From positions 28,353,501-28,417,500 of the forward strand of contig NC_088921.1 in assembly GCF_038396675.1 (NCBI RefSeq): a stretch of 64,000 nt of DNA, written 5' to 3'. The notes under the pieces are model-generated. The model had not been told where the DNA came from. It was given only the letters and a program-made list of their open reading frames with translations, and searched no databases. Positions 7,556 through 14,950 of this stretch are shown piece after piece. This DNA is from Hydra vulgaris (lineage: Eukaryota > Cnidaria > Hydrozoa > Anthoathecata > Hydridae). A program made the translations under genes and the position numbers. Every line of letters starts with the position of its first letter. Positions within the stretch are counted from its first letter, which is position 1.

Positions 7556-8197
7556 ATGAATCGCGTTGATAGCATCATTAAAAAAATTCACAACAATTGC
7601 GCAGTGTGCGCGCTCGATGAAGTATCTAAAAGATATAAATATTACGAACACAAGTCTGGAAATTCTTCACCTTCTTCGGATTACGTAGAAGAAGAACATT
7701 TTACAGATAAAAATTCGTTTGAATTTTTACAAAATGTACTCAAATCTAAAAGGATAACATTAAATTCTTACAGTATTGAAAAATGTTTTAAAAACAGCGA
7801 ATTTAATAATTTACTCGAAAATCCTCAACTTTGTTCTGTTCATCTCAACTACTTTGATGATTTGAAAGAAACCTATGGCGAACCTTATGTAATAGAACTC
7901 TATAAAACCAAGCTTACTCTTTTGCTGCTAGAAAGAAAAATCAAACCACCTATGATTCTAACAGAAGGCGATCAAACTGACGGTTTTGTGGATACGTTTA
8001 CTTCAAAAGTAATACCTACCATTACTTCTTTGATAAAAAAACTAGATGATGCTTTAAAAAAGAAGTCTGTTAAAAGAAACATTGAAGGAATTATAAAGGA
8101 AGGAACCGCCGATAAAAAAACTTTATTTGTTAATATATTACACGCTGTTGTAACACTATTTATTGCGAGTTTTTTTAATTTAGAAAAAGAAGAATAA
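7556..8197 (+). CDS. Unknown protein with Cys/His pairs and a C-terminal hydrophobic anchor
   Basis: 213 residues. The N-terminus has CAVC and a later CSVH, which together could hold a metal ion. The middle is charged and has a Ser-rich stretch (GNSSPSSD). Near the C-terminus about 20 hydrophobic residues (TLFVNILHAVVTLFIASFF) precede a short charged end, as in tail-anchored membrane proteins. The gene stops 7 nt before the protease gene. A T-tract/AG inside its last codons (about 8167-8180) could serve as splice acceptor for the protease message. Confidence 0.65.
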   Translation: MNRVDSIIKKIHNNCAVCALDEVSKRYKYYEHKSGNSSPSSDYVEEEHFTDKNSFEFLQNVLKSKRITLNSYSIEKCFKNSEFNNLLENPQLCSVHLNYFDDLKETYGEPYVIELYKTKLTLLLLERKIKPPMILTEGDQTDGFVDTFTSKVIPTITSLIKKLDDALKKKSVKRNIEGIIKEGTADKKTLFVNILHAVVTLFIASFFNLEKEE

Positions 8198-8204
8198 AAA
8201 AAAA

Positions 8205-9368
8205 ATGGCTACTGATGATTCTTTGTCTCGTTTTTTTAAAAATTCAGAATTTAAAAATTATTTTATAGGAATATATGCTTTTGACGAACTAAGTCAAACA
8301 AAAACACACATTCATATTATTCAACAAATGAAAAAAAATGGTTCCTTTATCATTTACAACAATGAAACTACAAAAGACGCAGGTCAACATTGGAGAGTGT
8401 TGATGAAAATAGACAAGGGTCATTTTTTTTGTTTTGATAGTTTAGGTGAAGAAAGTGTATTGCAACAAATTCCAATTCATTTAAGATTTAATAAATATTT
8501 GTTTGAAGCAGTAGAAGAAGTGAATAGCAATATACAAATCAACACGATTAACATTAACTACAACGAAATTGAAATTAATTCTTATATACGACAATCCAAT
8601 CATTTTCCTACAGAATGGACAGCAGAAAATCGTGAATTTTATTGGTTTACCAAATTTATTTTAAAATATAGCGAAATTACTGGTAATCAAAATGTATTTT
8701 TTTCATACAATAAATTTCCTTTTCAATGGAATGATAGTAGTTTATGTGGTGCATTTGCCGCTTATTTTGTAGCTCTAGTCTTTCGCAGCGAAAATGTATT
8801 ATATACAGATCAAATATATTTACCTTCGTTGTGCAGACTGTTAAACCATTATTTTTTTGAAGTAACAACGCTTCATGCCTCTTCACTAGTTCAAATAAAT
8901 CTTTATTCATTTTTTCAGTTTATTAAACACGAACTCTTTCCACACCTTGATAACACTGCTAAACAACTGTTTGAAAAAGACATGCAGTTGCATTTTTATA
9001 TGAAAAAACAGGAAAATCTGGAACGTGATCTTTTGTCTATGAAAACAAAACAAATTCCTTTACATTATGATATTTACGAAAAACAATTATTAGCTCAAAA
9101 TGCTGCTAAAAGATTTTTAAAAGATGCAGGATTCTTAAGAACAAATTATGAAGGTACGTGGGGTAAGTTATCCCTATTGGATATTCAAGCCATTCCAGCT
9201 GTGATGAACGAGGAAAACATTTATTACATGATGCAAAATGAAATGGATAGAATTTACGCAAACAATTATACGCGATTAAAGACTGCCAATCAATTTTTAG
9301 ATGTACCTATTGATGATGTCATGACTAAAAAAGAAATAAAAAGGCAGATTGCTCTGAATTTAATATAA
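8205..9368 (+). CDS. Adenain-like cysteine protease (C5 family type)
   Basis: Predicted to cleave virion precursor proteins at Gly-Gly or Gly-X-Gly sites during maturation. The 387-residue product has the adenain order of active-site residues in its N-terminal half: His62 (GQHW), Asp78 (CFDSLG), Gln174 for the oxyanion hole and Cys181 (SSLCGAF). The spacings match the family: 16 residues from His to the acid and exactly 7 from Gln to Cys. Asp replaces the Glu of human adenovirus adenain, as in many ULP1-like relatives. The chain is nearly twice the adenovirus length; the C-terminal half has no recognised domain. Such proteases occur in adenoviruses, Polintons/adintoviruses and adomaviruses. 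Confidence 0.85.
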   Translation: MATDDSLSRFFKNSEFKNYFIGIYAFDELSQTKTHIHIIQQMKKNGSFIIYNNETTKDAGQHWRVLMKIDKGHFFCFDSLGEESVLQQIPIHLRFNKYLFEAVEEVNSNIQINTININYNEIEINSYIRQSNHFPTEWTAENREFYWFTKFILKYSEITGNQNVFFSYNKFPFQWNDSSLCGAFAAYFVALVFRSENVLYTDQIYLPSLCRLLNHYFFEVTTLHASSLVQINLYSFFQFIKHELFPHLDNTAKQLFEKDMQLHFYMKKQENLERDLLSMKTKQIPLHYDIYEKQLLAQNAAKRFLKDAGFLRTNYEGTWGKLSLLDIQAIPAVMNEENIYYMMQNEMDRIYANNYTRLKTANQFLDVPIDDVMTKKEIKRQIALNLI

Positions 9369-9373
9369 ACAGA

Positions 9374-9706
9374 ATGAAGAGAACAGCACACACGCTATTA
9401 GAAGAAATCGTAGAAGAAAAATGCACCACGTGCAACGGATATGGTGAACTGTTTTTCGTTGTTTTAAAAGAAAAAAAAAATCAACATTTGTTAAAAAACT
9501 GCACTATCCACGTTGTAAATCAAGAAGTATGGATTTTTAATACTGTTACCAAAAGATCTGCAAAAATACATCTTTATAAAATAAATTGTTTAACTTGCAA
9601 AGGAAAAAAAACTATTCTAATAAAACGATATAAAAAGAAACGAGAACAAGAAAAAAGAAACAATTTGTTATATGTACATATTTATTCATTTAATGAATTA
9701 ATATAA
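9374..9706 (+). CDS. Small zinc-ribbon protein with DnaJ-like CxxCxG motifs
   Basis: 110 residues starting 5 nt after the protease stop, so it is probably read from the same transcript family. Two half-sites are visible, CTTCNGYGE (residues 17-25) and CLTCKGKKT (about 74-82). They resemble the CxxCxGxG repeats of the DnaJ zinc centre and probably bind one zinc ion. The C-terminal third is strongly basic (KRYKKKREQEKRNN), which suits nucleic-acid contact. There is no J domain, so it is not a co-chaperone. Specific role unknown. Confidence 0.65.
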   Translation: MKRTAHTLLEEIVEEKCTTCNGYGELFFVVLKEKKNQHLLKNCTIHVVNQEVWIFNTVTKRSAKIHLYKINCLTCKGKKTILIKRYKKKREQEKRNNLLYVHIYSFNELI

Positions 9707-9724
9707 TATTTTACAACTTTTTTT

Positions 9725-9979
9725 TTAATATACTTCAAACACTTTATCCGGAGGCATATAAGGGTTGGCAGGTTTTGTAACAACAGGAACAGGAGGCGTT
9801 TTTGTTTTTTTGCCTTTCCACGCTTTTTTTATACTGTATAACAGCGAACCCACTTGCAATGCGTTAGTTACATTTTTAGGCGTGATAAAATCGGCTAATC
9901 CTCTTCCTCTTCTGCGTATTCTCTTTCTATGACTTTTACGTCTTTTTGATCTCAAATATCTTTTTCGCTTAAAAGCCAT
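9725..9979 (-). CDS. Small basic virion-like protein (core/minor capsid type)
   Basis: 84 residues from ATG 9979; the open frame before it has only a TTG. The N-terminal 30 residues are almost all Arg/Lys (FKRKRYLRSKRRKSHRKR), followed by RRRGRGL and a moderately hydrophobic helix (NALQVGSLLYSIKKAW), then a Pro-rich end. This design resembles adenovirus core peptides such as protein X/mu and similar Polinton proteins. The relation is by composition and layout, not by clear homology. Its 5' end overlaps the 3' end of the gene at 9952 by 28 bp. Confidence 0.65.
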   Translation of the reverse strand: MAFKRKRYLRSKRRKSHRKRIRRRGRGLADFITPKNVTNALQVGSLLYSIKKAWKGKKTKTPPVPVVTKPANPYMPPDKVFEVY

Positions 9980-10293
9980 TTTTGTTGACAATGCTCAACA
10001 TAAACTAAAAAATGTTTCAAAGGAAGTTTAAAAGTTTCAAAAGGAACTTCTTCATATATAAACTCAATAATAAATTCATCGTTGAAACGTGTTACTTTAA
10101 TAATTATTCCCCGTTGGTAATGATGCGTCAATGAAAAATCACCCTTTGCTTTACTATTTGTTTTAAACAGTGAAATATAAAAATCTTGTAATTTTGCAAA
10201 CGTTAATTTTGCAAACCTCTCTAAATAATCATTCATTTTTTTATGTCTGCTTCTTCGAGTTAATTTTGCAAAGCTCTCTAAATAATCATTCAT
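9952..10293 (-). CDS. Unknown protein, paralogue of the gene at 10290, with duplicated N-terminus
   Basis: 113 residues from ATG 10293. A direct repeat of about 54 bp (10214-10317) doubles the segment MNDYLExFAKLTRRSRHKK at the N-terminus. The rest (GDF...IIIKVTRFNDEFIIEFIYEE) aligns by eye with the gene upstream at 10290-10589 (IKVTRDNNKAHIEFFYGE), so this is a tandem gene duplication. The ATG overlaps the stop of that gene (ATGA arrangement). The repeat copied the junction itself, including that gene's tail, now read in another frame. Function unknown. Confidence 0.6.
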   Translation of the reverse strand: MNDYLESFAKLTRRSRHKKMNDYLERFAKLTFAKLQDFYISLFKTNSKAKGDFSLTHHYQRGIIIKVTRFNDEFIIEFIYEEVPFETFKLPLKHFLVYVEHCQQKWLLSEKDI

Positions 10294-10317
10294 TCTTTTA
10301 TGTCTGCTTCTTCGAGT
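10214..10317. repeat. Tandem duplication of about 54 bp across a gene junction
   Basis: Two near-identical copies containing TCATTC/TTTTTTATGTCTGC and the CTTCGAGTT-TTGCAAA blocks lie end to end. Each copy holds the tail of the upstream gene and the start region of the next one, so the duplication happened at the overlapping stop/start. Confidence 0.75.
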
Positions 10318-10589
10318 TGCCAAACATTAAATGTCTCTTTAATAACATCAACAAAGTCTTCATAATTCATTTCAAATGTGGAACAAATGTGGTTGATTTC
10401 ACCATAAAAAAATTCAATATGGGCTTTATTATTATCACGAGTTACTTTGATTTGTTTACTTGCATCCAAACGAAATACTAATTTAAAATCGCCTTTAACA
10501 TGTTTTAAAATATCGCTAGCTTCAAACTTGGAAGCTTCTACATTCATAACTGTGTTATAAAATTCGTTTAAACAAGTTTTAAACTCCAT
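10290..10589 (-). CDS. Unknown 99-residue protein, paralogue of the gene at 9952
   Basis: Starts at ATG 10589; the frame upstream only offers TTG. A TATA-like word (CTATAAATTT on the minus strand, about 10670) lies about 80 nt upstream. The sequence is mixed alpha/beta with the shared IKVTR...IEFFYGE core. It ends LEEADIKE and its stop overlaps the next start. No recognised family. Confidence 0.6.
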   Translation of the reverse strand: MEFKTCLNEFYNTVMNVEASKFEASDILKHVKGDFKLVFRLDASKQIKVTRDNNKAHIEFFYGEINHICSTFEMNYEDFVDVIKETFNVWQLEEADIKE

Positions 10590-10717
10590 TTTTTTTTTTT
10601 GTTTATTTTCAAATGAATATTTTTTCTTCAAATGAATTTTTTTTATTTCAAAACAAACAAATTTATAGTACTTTTTTTAAAAAAAAACAGAAAATACACT
10701 ATCAAATATTTTTTTTA

Positions 10718-11152
10718 TCAATATATTTTTGGTATTTTATTACCAATATAAAAAACACCGTCATATACATGTGATATGCTATATATTTTATTTATAATAT
10801 CAAAATCTAATATAAATCCACCAAAAAAAGTAGATGTTTTTGTGTGTCCATTTTCTTTATCTCCGCTGATAATTTCAACAACACCGTTTTCATATTCGTA
10901 CGTAAGAATATAATCGCCATAAGCACTTGTGTCTGTACGTAAATTTTTGAGCTTTTGACTCTGTTTTTCATTATCTTTCAATAACCAAAGACACTCTTTA
11001 ATATTTTCTTCAACATAATCTCGAAATTTTTGCACAAAACATTTGTCACAATATTTTTTAATGTGACTTTTTCTTTTGGCGTGTTTACACACTATTGAAT
11101 TCATTTTCTTTTGTAAATGAACGTTTTTACAGAATTGAGCTATTTTATACAT
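10718..11152 (-). CDS. Unknown protein with N-terminal Cys/His/Lys cluster
   Basis: 144 residues from ATG 11152. The first 45 residues contain CKHAKRKSHIKKYCDKC, a basic stretch with three Cys and two His that may bind zinc and nucleic acid. The C-terminal part has the same beta-rich flavour as the paralogue pair to its left (GDYILTYEYENGVVEIISGD), so it may be a longer, distant member of that group. There is no T-tract acceptor directly before the ATG. Confidence 0.6.
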   Translation of the reverse strand: MYKIAQFCKNVHLQKKMNSIVCKHAKRKSHIKKYCDKCFVQKFRDYVEENIKECLWLLKDNEKQSQKLKNLRTDTSAYGDYILTYEYENGVVEIISGDKENGHTKTSTFFGGFILDFDIINKIYSISHVYDGVFYIGNKIPKIY

Positions 11153-11166
11153 GTTTTTTAATCCGA

Positions 11167-11370
11167 TTAAACTATAGTTTTAAACAAATCACCAATTAAA
11201 GGAATACCTCCTAATAGGTTGCCAAGAAAACCTTTACCACGCTTTCTATAACTACGTTTTCGTCCTTTACCAATTAAAGAATGATAAGGTCTAGGATTAG
11301 GTTTCGATTTTCGATGAACAAAAATATATCTTTTAGCATTTCTATGCCCTCTATGTCTTCTATGTCTCAT
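11167..11370 (-). CDS. Basic protein with hydrophobic C-terminus and adenain-type cleavage sites
   Basis: 67 residues from ATG 11370. The first 55 are dominated by Arg, His and Lys (MRHRRHRGHRNAKR). The end (GFLGNLLGGIPLIGDLFKTIV) is an amphipathic or membrane-active-looking helix. Two stretches fit the published adenain consensus: LIGK before G (M/I/L-x-G-x/G type) and LLGG before I (M/I/L-x-G-G/x type). A protease of that family is encoded nearby, so maturation cleavage is plausible. It resembles adenovirus pX/mu in composition, and its tail recalls the membrane-lytic part of protein VI. These are inferences. Confidence 0.65.
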   Translation of the reverse strand: MRHRRHRGHRNAKRYIFVHRKSKPNPRPYHSLIGKGRKRSYRKRGKGFLGNLLGGIPLIGDLFKTIV

Positions 11371-11373
11371 TTT

Positions 11374-11796
11374 TTAATAAATATTTCTGTGTTTATCGCG
11401 ATCTACTTTTGTTAAAACAAAACGATATATCGGTTTTCCTACTCGATTCATTTCGCGATTTTGTTTATTATTTATATACTTGCTTTTTGTTTTTCGATAA
11501 CACATCAGTGCTTTTCTACAATATTGACGCTTTATTTTTTTTAAATTTTTCTTAACTCTTCTACGTCTTAGAGTTCTTAGTTCTGTATTATTGGGATCAG
11601 TTAACTCGTTTTCATCAAAAGAGGTCCTATCAAAAAATTCAAAAAAAGCATCCCTATGAAAAGGCCATTTTCCATCTACTGTATATTTGGGTAATTTAGA
11701 TGTATATTTAGGTCTCAAATTGCTTTTATAAGAAGGTGTTGAAAATAAATTCCGTCTTACAATCATACGGGAAAAATCAATATCATCTGCAGCCAT
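11374..11796 (-). CDS. Basic protein with CRK...RVGK...F block, paralogue of the gene at 13310
   Basis: 140 residues from ATG 11796, first gene of the leftward basic-protein unit. The N-terminal half is mixed; the C-terminal half is strongly basic and carries C-x(5)-CYRKTKSKYINNKQNRE, then RVGKPIYRFV. The same order of residues occurs in the gene at 13310-13651 (C-x(5)-CLRRTNNRYKDNKTNRK, then RVGKRIKRWV), so the two are paralogues flanking the central non-coding region. They are probably DNA-condensing or virion core proteins. A TATA-like box lies at 11879-11870. Confidence 0.65.
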   Translation of the reverse strand: MAADDIDFSRMIVRRNLFSTPSYKSNLRPKYTSKLPKYTVDGKWPFHRDAFFEFFDRTSFDENELTDPNNTELRTLRRRRVKKNLKKIKRQYCRKALMCYRKTKSKYINNKQNREMNRVGKPIYRFVLTKVDRDKHRNIY

Positions 11797-11885
11797 TTTT
11801 GTCTTTTTTTTTAACTTTAACTTTTTTGACTTTAACTTTTTTTTGACTTTAACTTTTTTTCGACTTGTATTTTTTTATATCTTTT
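11797..11885 (-). promoter_or_regulatory. Promoter and repeated leader of the leftward basic-protein unit
   Basis: On the minus strand TATAAAAAAA (11879-11870) is followed by three tandem copies of a 15-17 bp unit, AAAAAAGTTAAAGTC (about 11866-11811), and then the ATG at 11796. The repeats lie in the transcribed leader or just at the start site. Confidence 0.5.
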
Positions 11886-11908
11886 TTTTTTTTTTACAAT
11901 ATAAAAAA

Positions 11909-12118
11909 CATAGTGTCACCCTGACACAACCTTACTTATTCTGTCTTTACTTTATCTTAGTAGGCCTACTTACTTGTGTTTTTTTCTTACAGTCTTTATT
12001 TTTTTTTTATACGGCCGTATTTTTTCTTACTTACTTACTTAACCTTACTTAGTCCTTACTTAACTTACTTAGTCCTGACTTAGTCCTTAGCCTGCTTACT
12101 CACACACTCGTTCTCACA
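11909..12118. promoter_or_regulatory. Palindrome-rich part of the central non-coding region
   Basis: Contains GTGTCA-CCC-TGACAC (11913-11927), the perfect palindromes AGTAGGCCTACT (11959-11970) and ATACGGCCGTAT (12009-12020), and many CTTACTTA/CTTAGTCC short repeats (11985-12085). No coding potential. Such clustering between divergent units fits a replication origin or enhancer; neither can be shown from sequence alone. Confidence 0.45.
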
Positions 12119-12119
12119 T

Positions 12120-12453
12120 CACTAATTCTTTCGAGTTAGTGTTTTCACTCGACACACTCACTAATTCTTTCGAGTTAGTGTTTTCACATTGAACTTTCTA
12201 TACTTTCTAGACGCACTCACTAATTCTTTCGAGTTAGTGTTTTCACATTGAACTTTCTATACTTTCTAGACGCACTCACTAATTCTTTCGAGTTAGTGTT
12301 TTCACATTGAACTTTCTATACTTTCTAGACGCACTCACTAATTCTTTCGAGTTAGTGTTTTCACATTGAACTTTCTATACTTTCTAGACGCACTCACTAA
12401 TTCTTTCGAGTTAGTGTTTTTACATTAAACTTTCTATACTTTCTACTACCCTC
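12120..12453. repeat. Hairpin repeated six times, mostly in a 59-bp tandem array
   Basis: The hairpin CACTAATTC-TTTC-GAGTTAGTG starts at 12120, 12159, 12218, 12277, 12336 and 12395. The last five are spaced exactly 59 bp apart with an almost unchanged linker (TTTTCACATTGAAC...TAGACGCACT). On the plus strand the stem has nine pairs, one of them T-G, closing a four-base loop. On the minus strand that position is a C-A mismatch and the loop becomes GAAA. The copies hardly differ, so they are recent or kept alike by recombination. Confidence 0.9.
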
Positions 12454-12538
12454 AACGAGAATCGAACCCACGACGGTCTAATGGCATGGCGTTTGAAACA
12501 TAGTGCGGCGAGCGAATGCACTATGCTACGTCGACGTA
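12450..12538 (-). ncRNA. tRNA-like RNA polymerase III element
   Basis: On the minus strand TAGCATAGTGC (12528-12518) matches an A box and GGTTCGATTC (12468-12459) a B box, about 50 nt apart as in tRNA genes. The 5' part folds into an 8-bp hairpin (CATAGTGC with GCACTATG). A closed acceptor stem and a standard anticodon arm could not be drawn, so this is tRNA-like or a decayed tRNA rather than a normal tRNA. The hairpin array follows directly downstream in the transcribed direction. No run of four T on the minus strand occurs until about 11908, so a Pol III transcript could extend through all six hairpins. Confidence 0.45.
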
Positions 12539-12818
12539 TTGGTTCATAAAGTTTTGAATTTATTTAACATGTTGTTTTAACACTTATCACAGAGTTTTTT
12601 TCTTCGCAGTGTTTTTAAAAAGTTGTTTACTCCGTATTTTAATCTTTTTAATCTTGTTCATAAAAGCGTTATTATAACTTTCTAAATTTAACTAACATGA
12701 CACAGCATTTTCTTTTCATTGAATAAAGTTGCATCACTTTAGCTTTTATTTCGCGTTAATCTGTAGAGATTAAATTTTATACATAAAAAGCGTGTTTTTT
12801 TTGTTAACAAAATCAAAA
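12539..12818 (+). promoter_or_regulatory. Promoter region of the rightward arm
   Basis: Non-coding, AT-rich. A weak TATA-like stretch TATACATAAAAAG (12778-12790) lies about 30-40 nt before the first ATG of the right arm at 12819. No acceptor-type T-tract/AG precedes that ATG, consistent with its being the first gene of a transcript. Confidence 0.4.
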
Positions 12819-13304
12819 ATGACAAAAACATTAACAAAACGTTCGATTAAAAAAACAAAATATTTTTTTAACGATGAAGTCGTCGGAAAAGAAATAAATT
12901 TTAAAGAAAACGAACTATCTTTAGAAGAAGAACCAGAAATCATAAGCGATGACGATTCGGTTATAATAATAGAAGATGAAGACGCAATATTGGATTTTAA
13001 TATTTTTATAAACGACCCAGACAAAATAGACTTTGTCGTAAAAAATCAAACTGTTGAACCTCCAAAAGAAAAAGAAACCTCCTCTGAAAAAGAAATAGAC
13101 GAAGCTCCATTAGAATTTGCAGAAGCACCGGTCAACAAAATAAAAGTTTGTTTTTTAATATTTTTTACACTTTTTCATTATTTCTTTTCTTTACACATAA
13201 GATTTTTTTATATATTTTTTTAGAAAAAAAGCAAGTCATATAAACGACGCAATGCTATAAGAAAACTAAATTATTTAATAAAAAGAAATGTTTACAATTT
13301 GTAA
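12819..13304 (+). CDS. Acidic protein with basic C-terminus, two exons
   Basis: Coding parts are 12819-13145 and 13224-13304, joined across a 78-bp intron (GT at 13146, T-rich tract, AG at 13222-13223), in phase 0. Without splicing the frame runs into a hydrophobic nonsense tail. Exon 1 is highly acidic (EEEPEIISDDDSVIIIEDED) apart from a basic start. Exon 2 adds a short, strongly basic tail (KKSKSYKRRNAIRK). Total 135 residues. Opposite charges at the two ends suggest a chaperone-like or packaging-related role, but no family is recognised. It converges on the gene at 13310 with a 5-bp gap. Confidence 0.65.
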
Positions 13305-13309
13305 ATATA

Positions 13310-13651
13310 TTATTTTTGTCTATTTTTTCGTCGTATATTTGCTTCTTTTAATTGATGTTTAATATCGACATAGGATTCAGCAGTATGAACCCAACGTTTT
13401 ATTCTTTTGCCAACTCTTCCAAGTTTACGATTTGTTTTATTATCTTTATATCTGTTATTTGTTCTTCGTAAACACGATAATATTCTTTTACAATTGCTCG
13501 GTAAATACTGATTTTCAGTCTGTGTCGATGTTGAACTTTGTTTTCTACTTGTTTGTGTTTGAACTGCTTTTTTTGTTCTAGGAACTGTTGTTTTTGTACG
13601 TGCCATATTGACAGTGTTTAATGATCTAGGAGTATACCTTATTTTAGGCAT
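13310..13651 (-). CDS. Basic protein, paralogue of the gene at 11374
   Basis: 113 residues from ATG 13651. The N-terminal half is Thr/Ser/Gln-rich and probably disordered. The C-terminal half is basic and carries the same C-x(5)-C, N-x-K-x-N-R, RVGK, W/F layout as the gene at 11374. It is the only leftward gene inside the right arm. Likely nucleic-acid binding. Function not established. Confidence 0.65.
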   Translation of the reverse strand: MPKIRYTPRSLNTVNMARTKTTVPRTKKAVQTQTSRKQSSTSTQTENQYLPSNCKRILSCLRRTNNRYKDNKTNRKLGRVGKRIKRWVHTAESYVDIKHQLKEANIRRKNRQK

Positions 13652-13747
13652 TTTATAAAAAAAATGATATTTATAACTATTTATAATTATTACAATAAAA
13701 TAAAGAGTATTTATTTCTAAATAAACCTATTTTTTTTAGTTTTAATA

Positions 13748-14369
13748 ATGAGATATATAACAATAAACAATATAAAATATGAAGTGTTTAGCGATACTAT
13801 CAACGATCAATTTTTCATTATTCAAAATGAAAAAAAAAAACCCATCAGTCTAGTATTTCCATACGACGCAAAAAGAGGTAATTGTTTTTTATGGTTTTTT
13901 TTCATTTTTATAAGAAAAATTATTATTTTTTAAAATACTATTTTTTTTCTAGAAAAAGAAATGCAAAAACTTAGAGACTTTAAAAACTTTGTCAGACAAA
14001 ATTTTGTAGATGAAACAAGATTTTCTCGCACTCGTCGTAAGTTTTTTTTAACTTTACTATTTTTTCTTATTAAAAAAATTCATTTTTTAAAAAAATATTT
14101 TCTTTTTTTAGATAATCCCTATCCACGTTCACCACCATCACCATCACTACTATCGCCACTATCACCACTATCACCACGTTCGCCACCACAAACACCACCA
14201 GAACCCAATAGGGAAGTAGGTCCTTCTCACTGGGACTACTCTCCTCGTAAGTTAAACTTGAACCTTTTTTTTATTTTATTAAAAAGTATAAATATTTTTT
14301 AATATCCCCTTTGTCTGTTTTTTTTTAGAGAGTCCAGATCCTGAAAATACAGAAAGCGAAATTTTATGA
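13748..14369 (+). CDS. Four-exon protein with Ser-Pro-rich segment
   Basis: Exons 13748-13877, 13953-14036, 14112-14246 and 14329-14369, all joined in phase 1 across introns of 75-82 bp. Donors are GTAATT, GTAAGT and GTAAGT; each acceptor is a T-tract ending in AG. The 129-residue product begins as a small beta-rich domain (MRYITINNIKYEVF), then a basic helix, then a third exon made mostly of SP and PPxxP steps, and a short acidic end. The SP sites could be kinase targets and the PxxP stretches SH3 ligands. The first ATG follows TTTTTTTTAG-TTTTAATA. No family recognised. Confidence 0.65.
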
Positions 14370-14632
14370 GCTTTTGTATATATTTTTTTATAGAAAAAAA
14401 TTTTTTTTTAGTTGTTATTACTATTTTGTTATTACTATTATATATATATATACATTACTATTTTTTTTGTTATTACTATTTTAATATTTGTCGTTTTTGT
14501 TAAATTTAAAATTAAAAAAGTATTAATTTTTTCTTTATATTTTTTTTGCTTATTTGAATTTTTACATTTTTTATTACAATATTTTTTAATACAATAGAAT
14601 TTTACATCATTTTTTAATACAATAGAAAAAAA
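14370..14632. other. T-rich spacer with acceptor
   Basis: Low-complexity T-rich sequence with a short TATATATA run (about 14440). It holds no supported gene and ends in an acceptor-like AATACAATAG ten nucleotides before the next ATG. Confidence 0.5.
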
Positions 14633-14923
14633 ATGTACAAACAAATAATAAATACAATTTCAAAACAATTAAATCACCATTGGAAACAATTAGCGATTGA
14701 TCTACACTTTAAAAGACACATTATTAAAAAAATTGACGTGAATTATATAAAAAACTTTGACAAAATTAAAAAAATTTTAATTCTTTATTTAACGCAACAC
14801 AAAGATAAAAAAAGAGCTTTAAATCATTTATATTATGTAATAACAAGATGGGAAATTGAAACCGACAAGCAAGAACTTTTATTTAATTTATTACAATGTA
14901 AATTAGTTTTATTTAATATTTAA
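14633..14923 (+). CDS. Death-domain protein 1
   Basis: 96 residues, essentially one death domain. The pattern is that of the FADD/MyD88-type fold: a Trp and Leu-Ala pair in helix 2 (HHWKQLAIDL), two Ile of helix 3 (IIKKI), a tyrosine-containing turn, a hydrophobic helix 4 and a final L-x-x-V-I-x-R-W-E helix. Death domains pair with each other to recruit kinases or caspases downstream of TNF and Toll receptors. A stand-alone viral copy would most simply act as a decoy. The identity rests on pattern, not on alignment. Acceptor AG lies 10 nt before the ATG. Confidence 0.6.
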   Translation: MYKQIINTISKQLNHHWKQLAIDLHFKRHIIKKIDVNYIKNFDKIKKILILYLTQHKDKKRALNHLYYVITRWEIETDKQELLFNLLQCKLVLFNI

Positions 14924-14950
14924 TGTTTTTATATTTTTTAGCATAAAATA

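Noticed and set aside
12120-12453. A CRISPR array
   Set aside because: Repeats are 59 bp apart but the intervening sequence is also the same in every unit; there are no variable spacers and the host is a eukaryote.
12450-12538. A standard tRNA gene
   Set aside because: A and B boxes fit, but no acceptor stem closes and no normal anticodon arm can be drawn, so it is reported as tRNA-like only.
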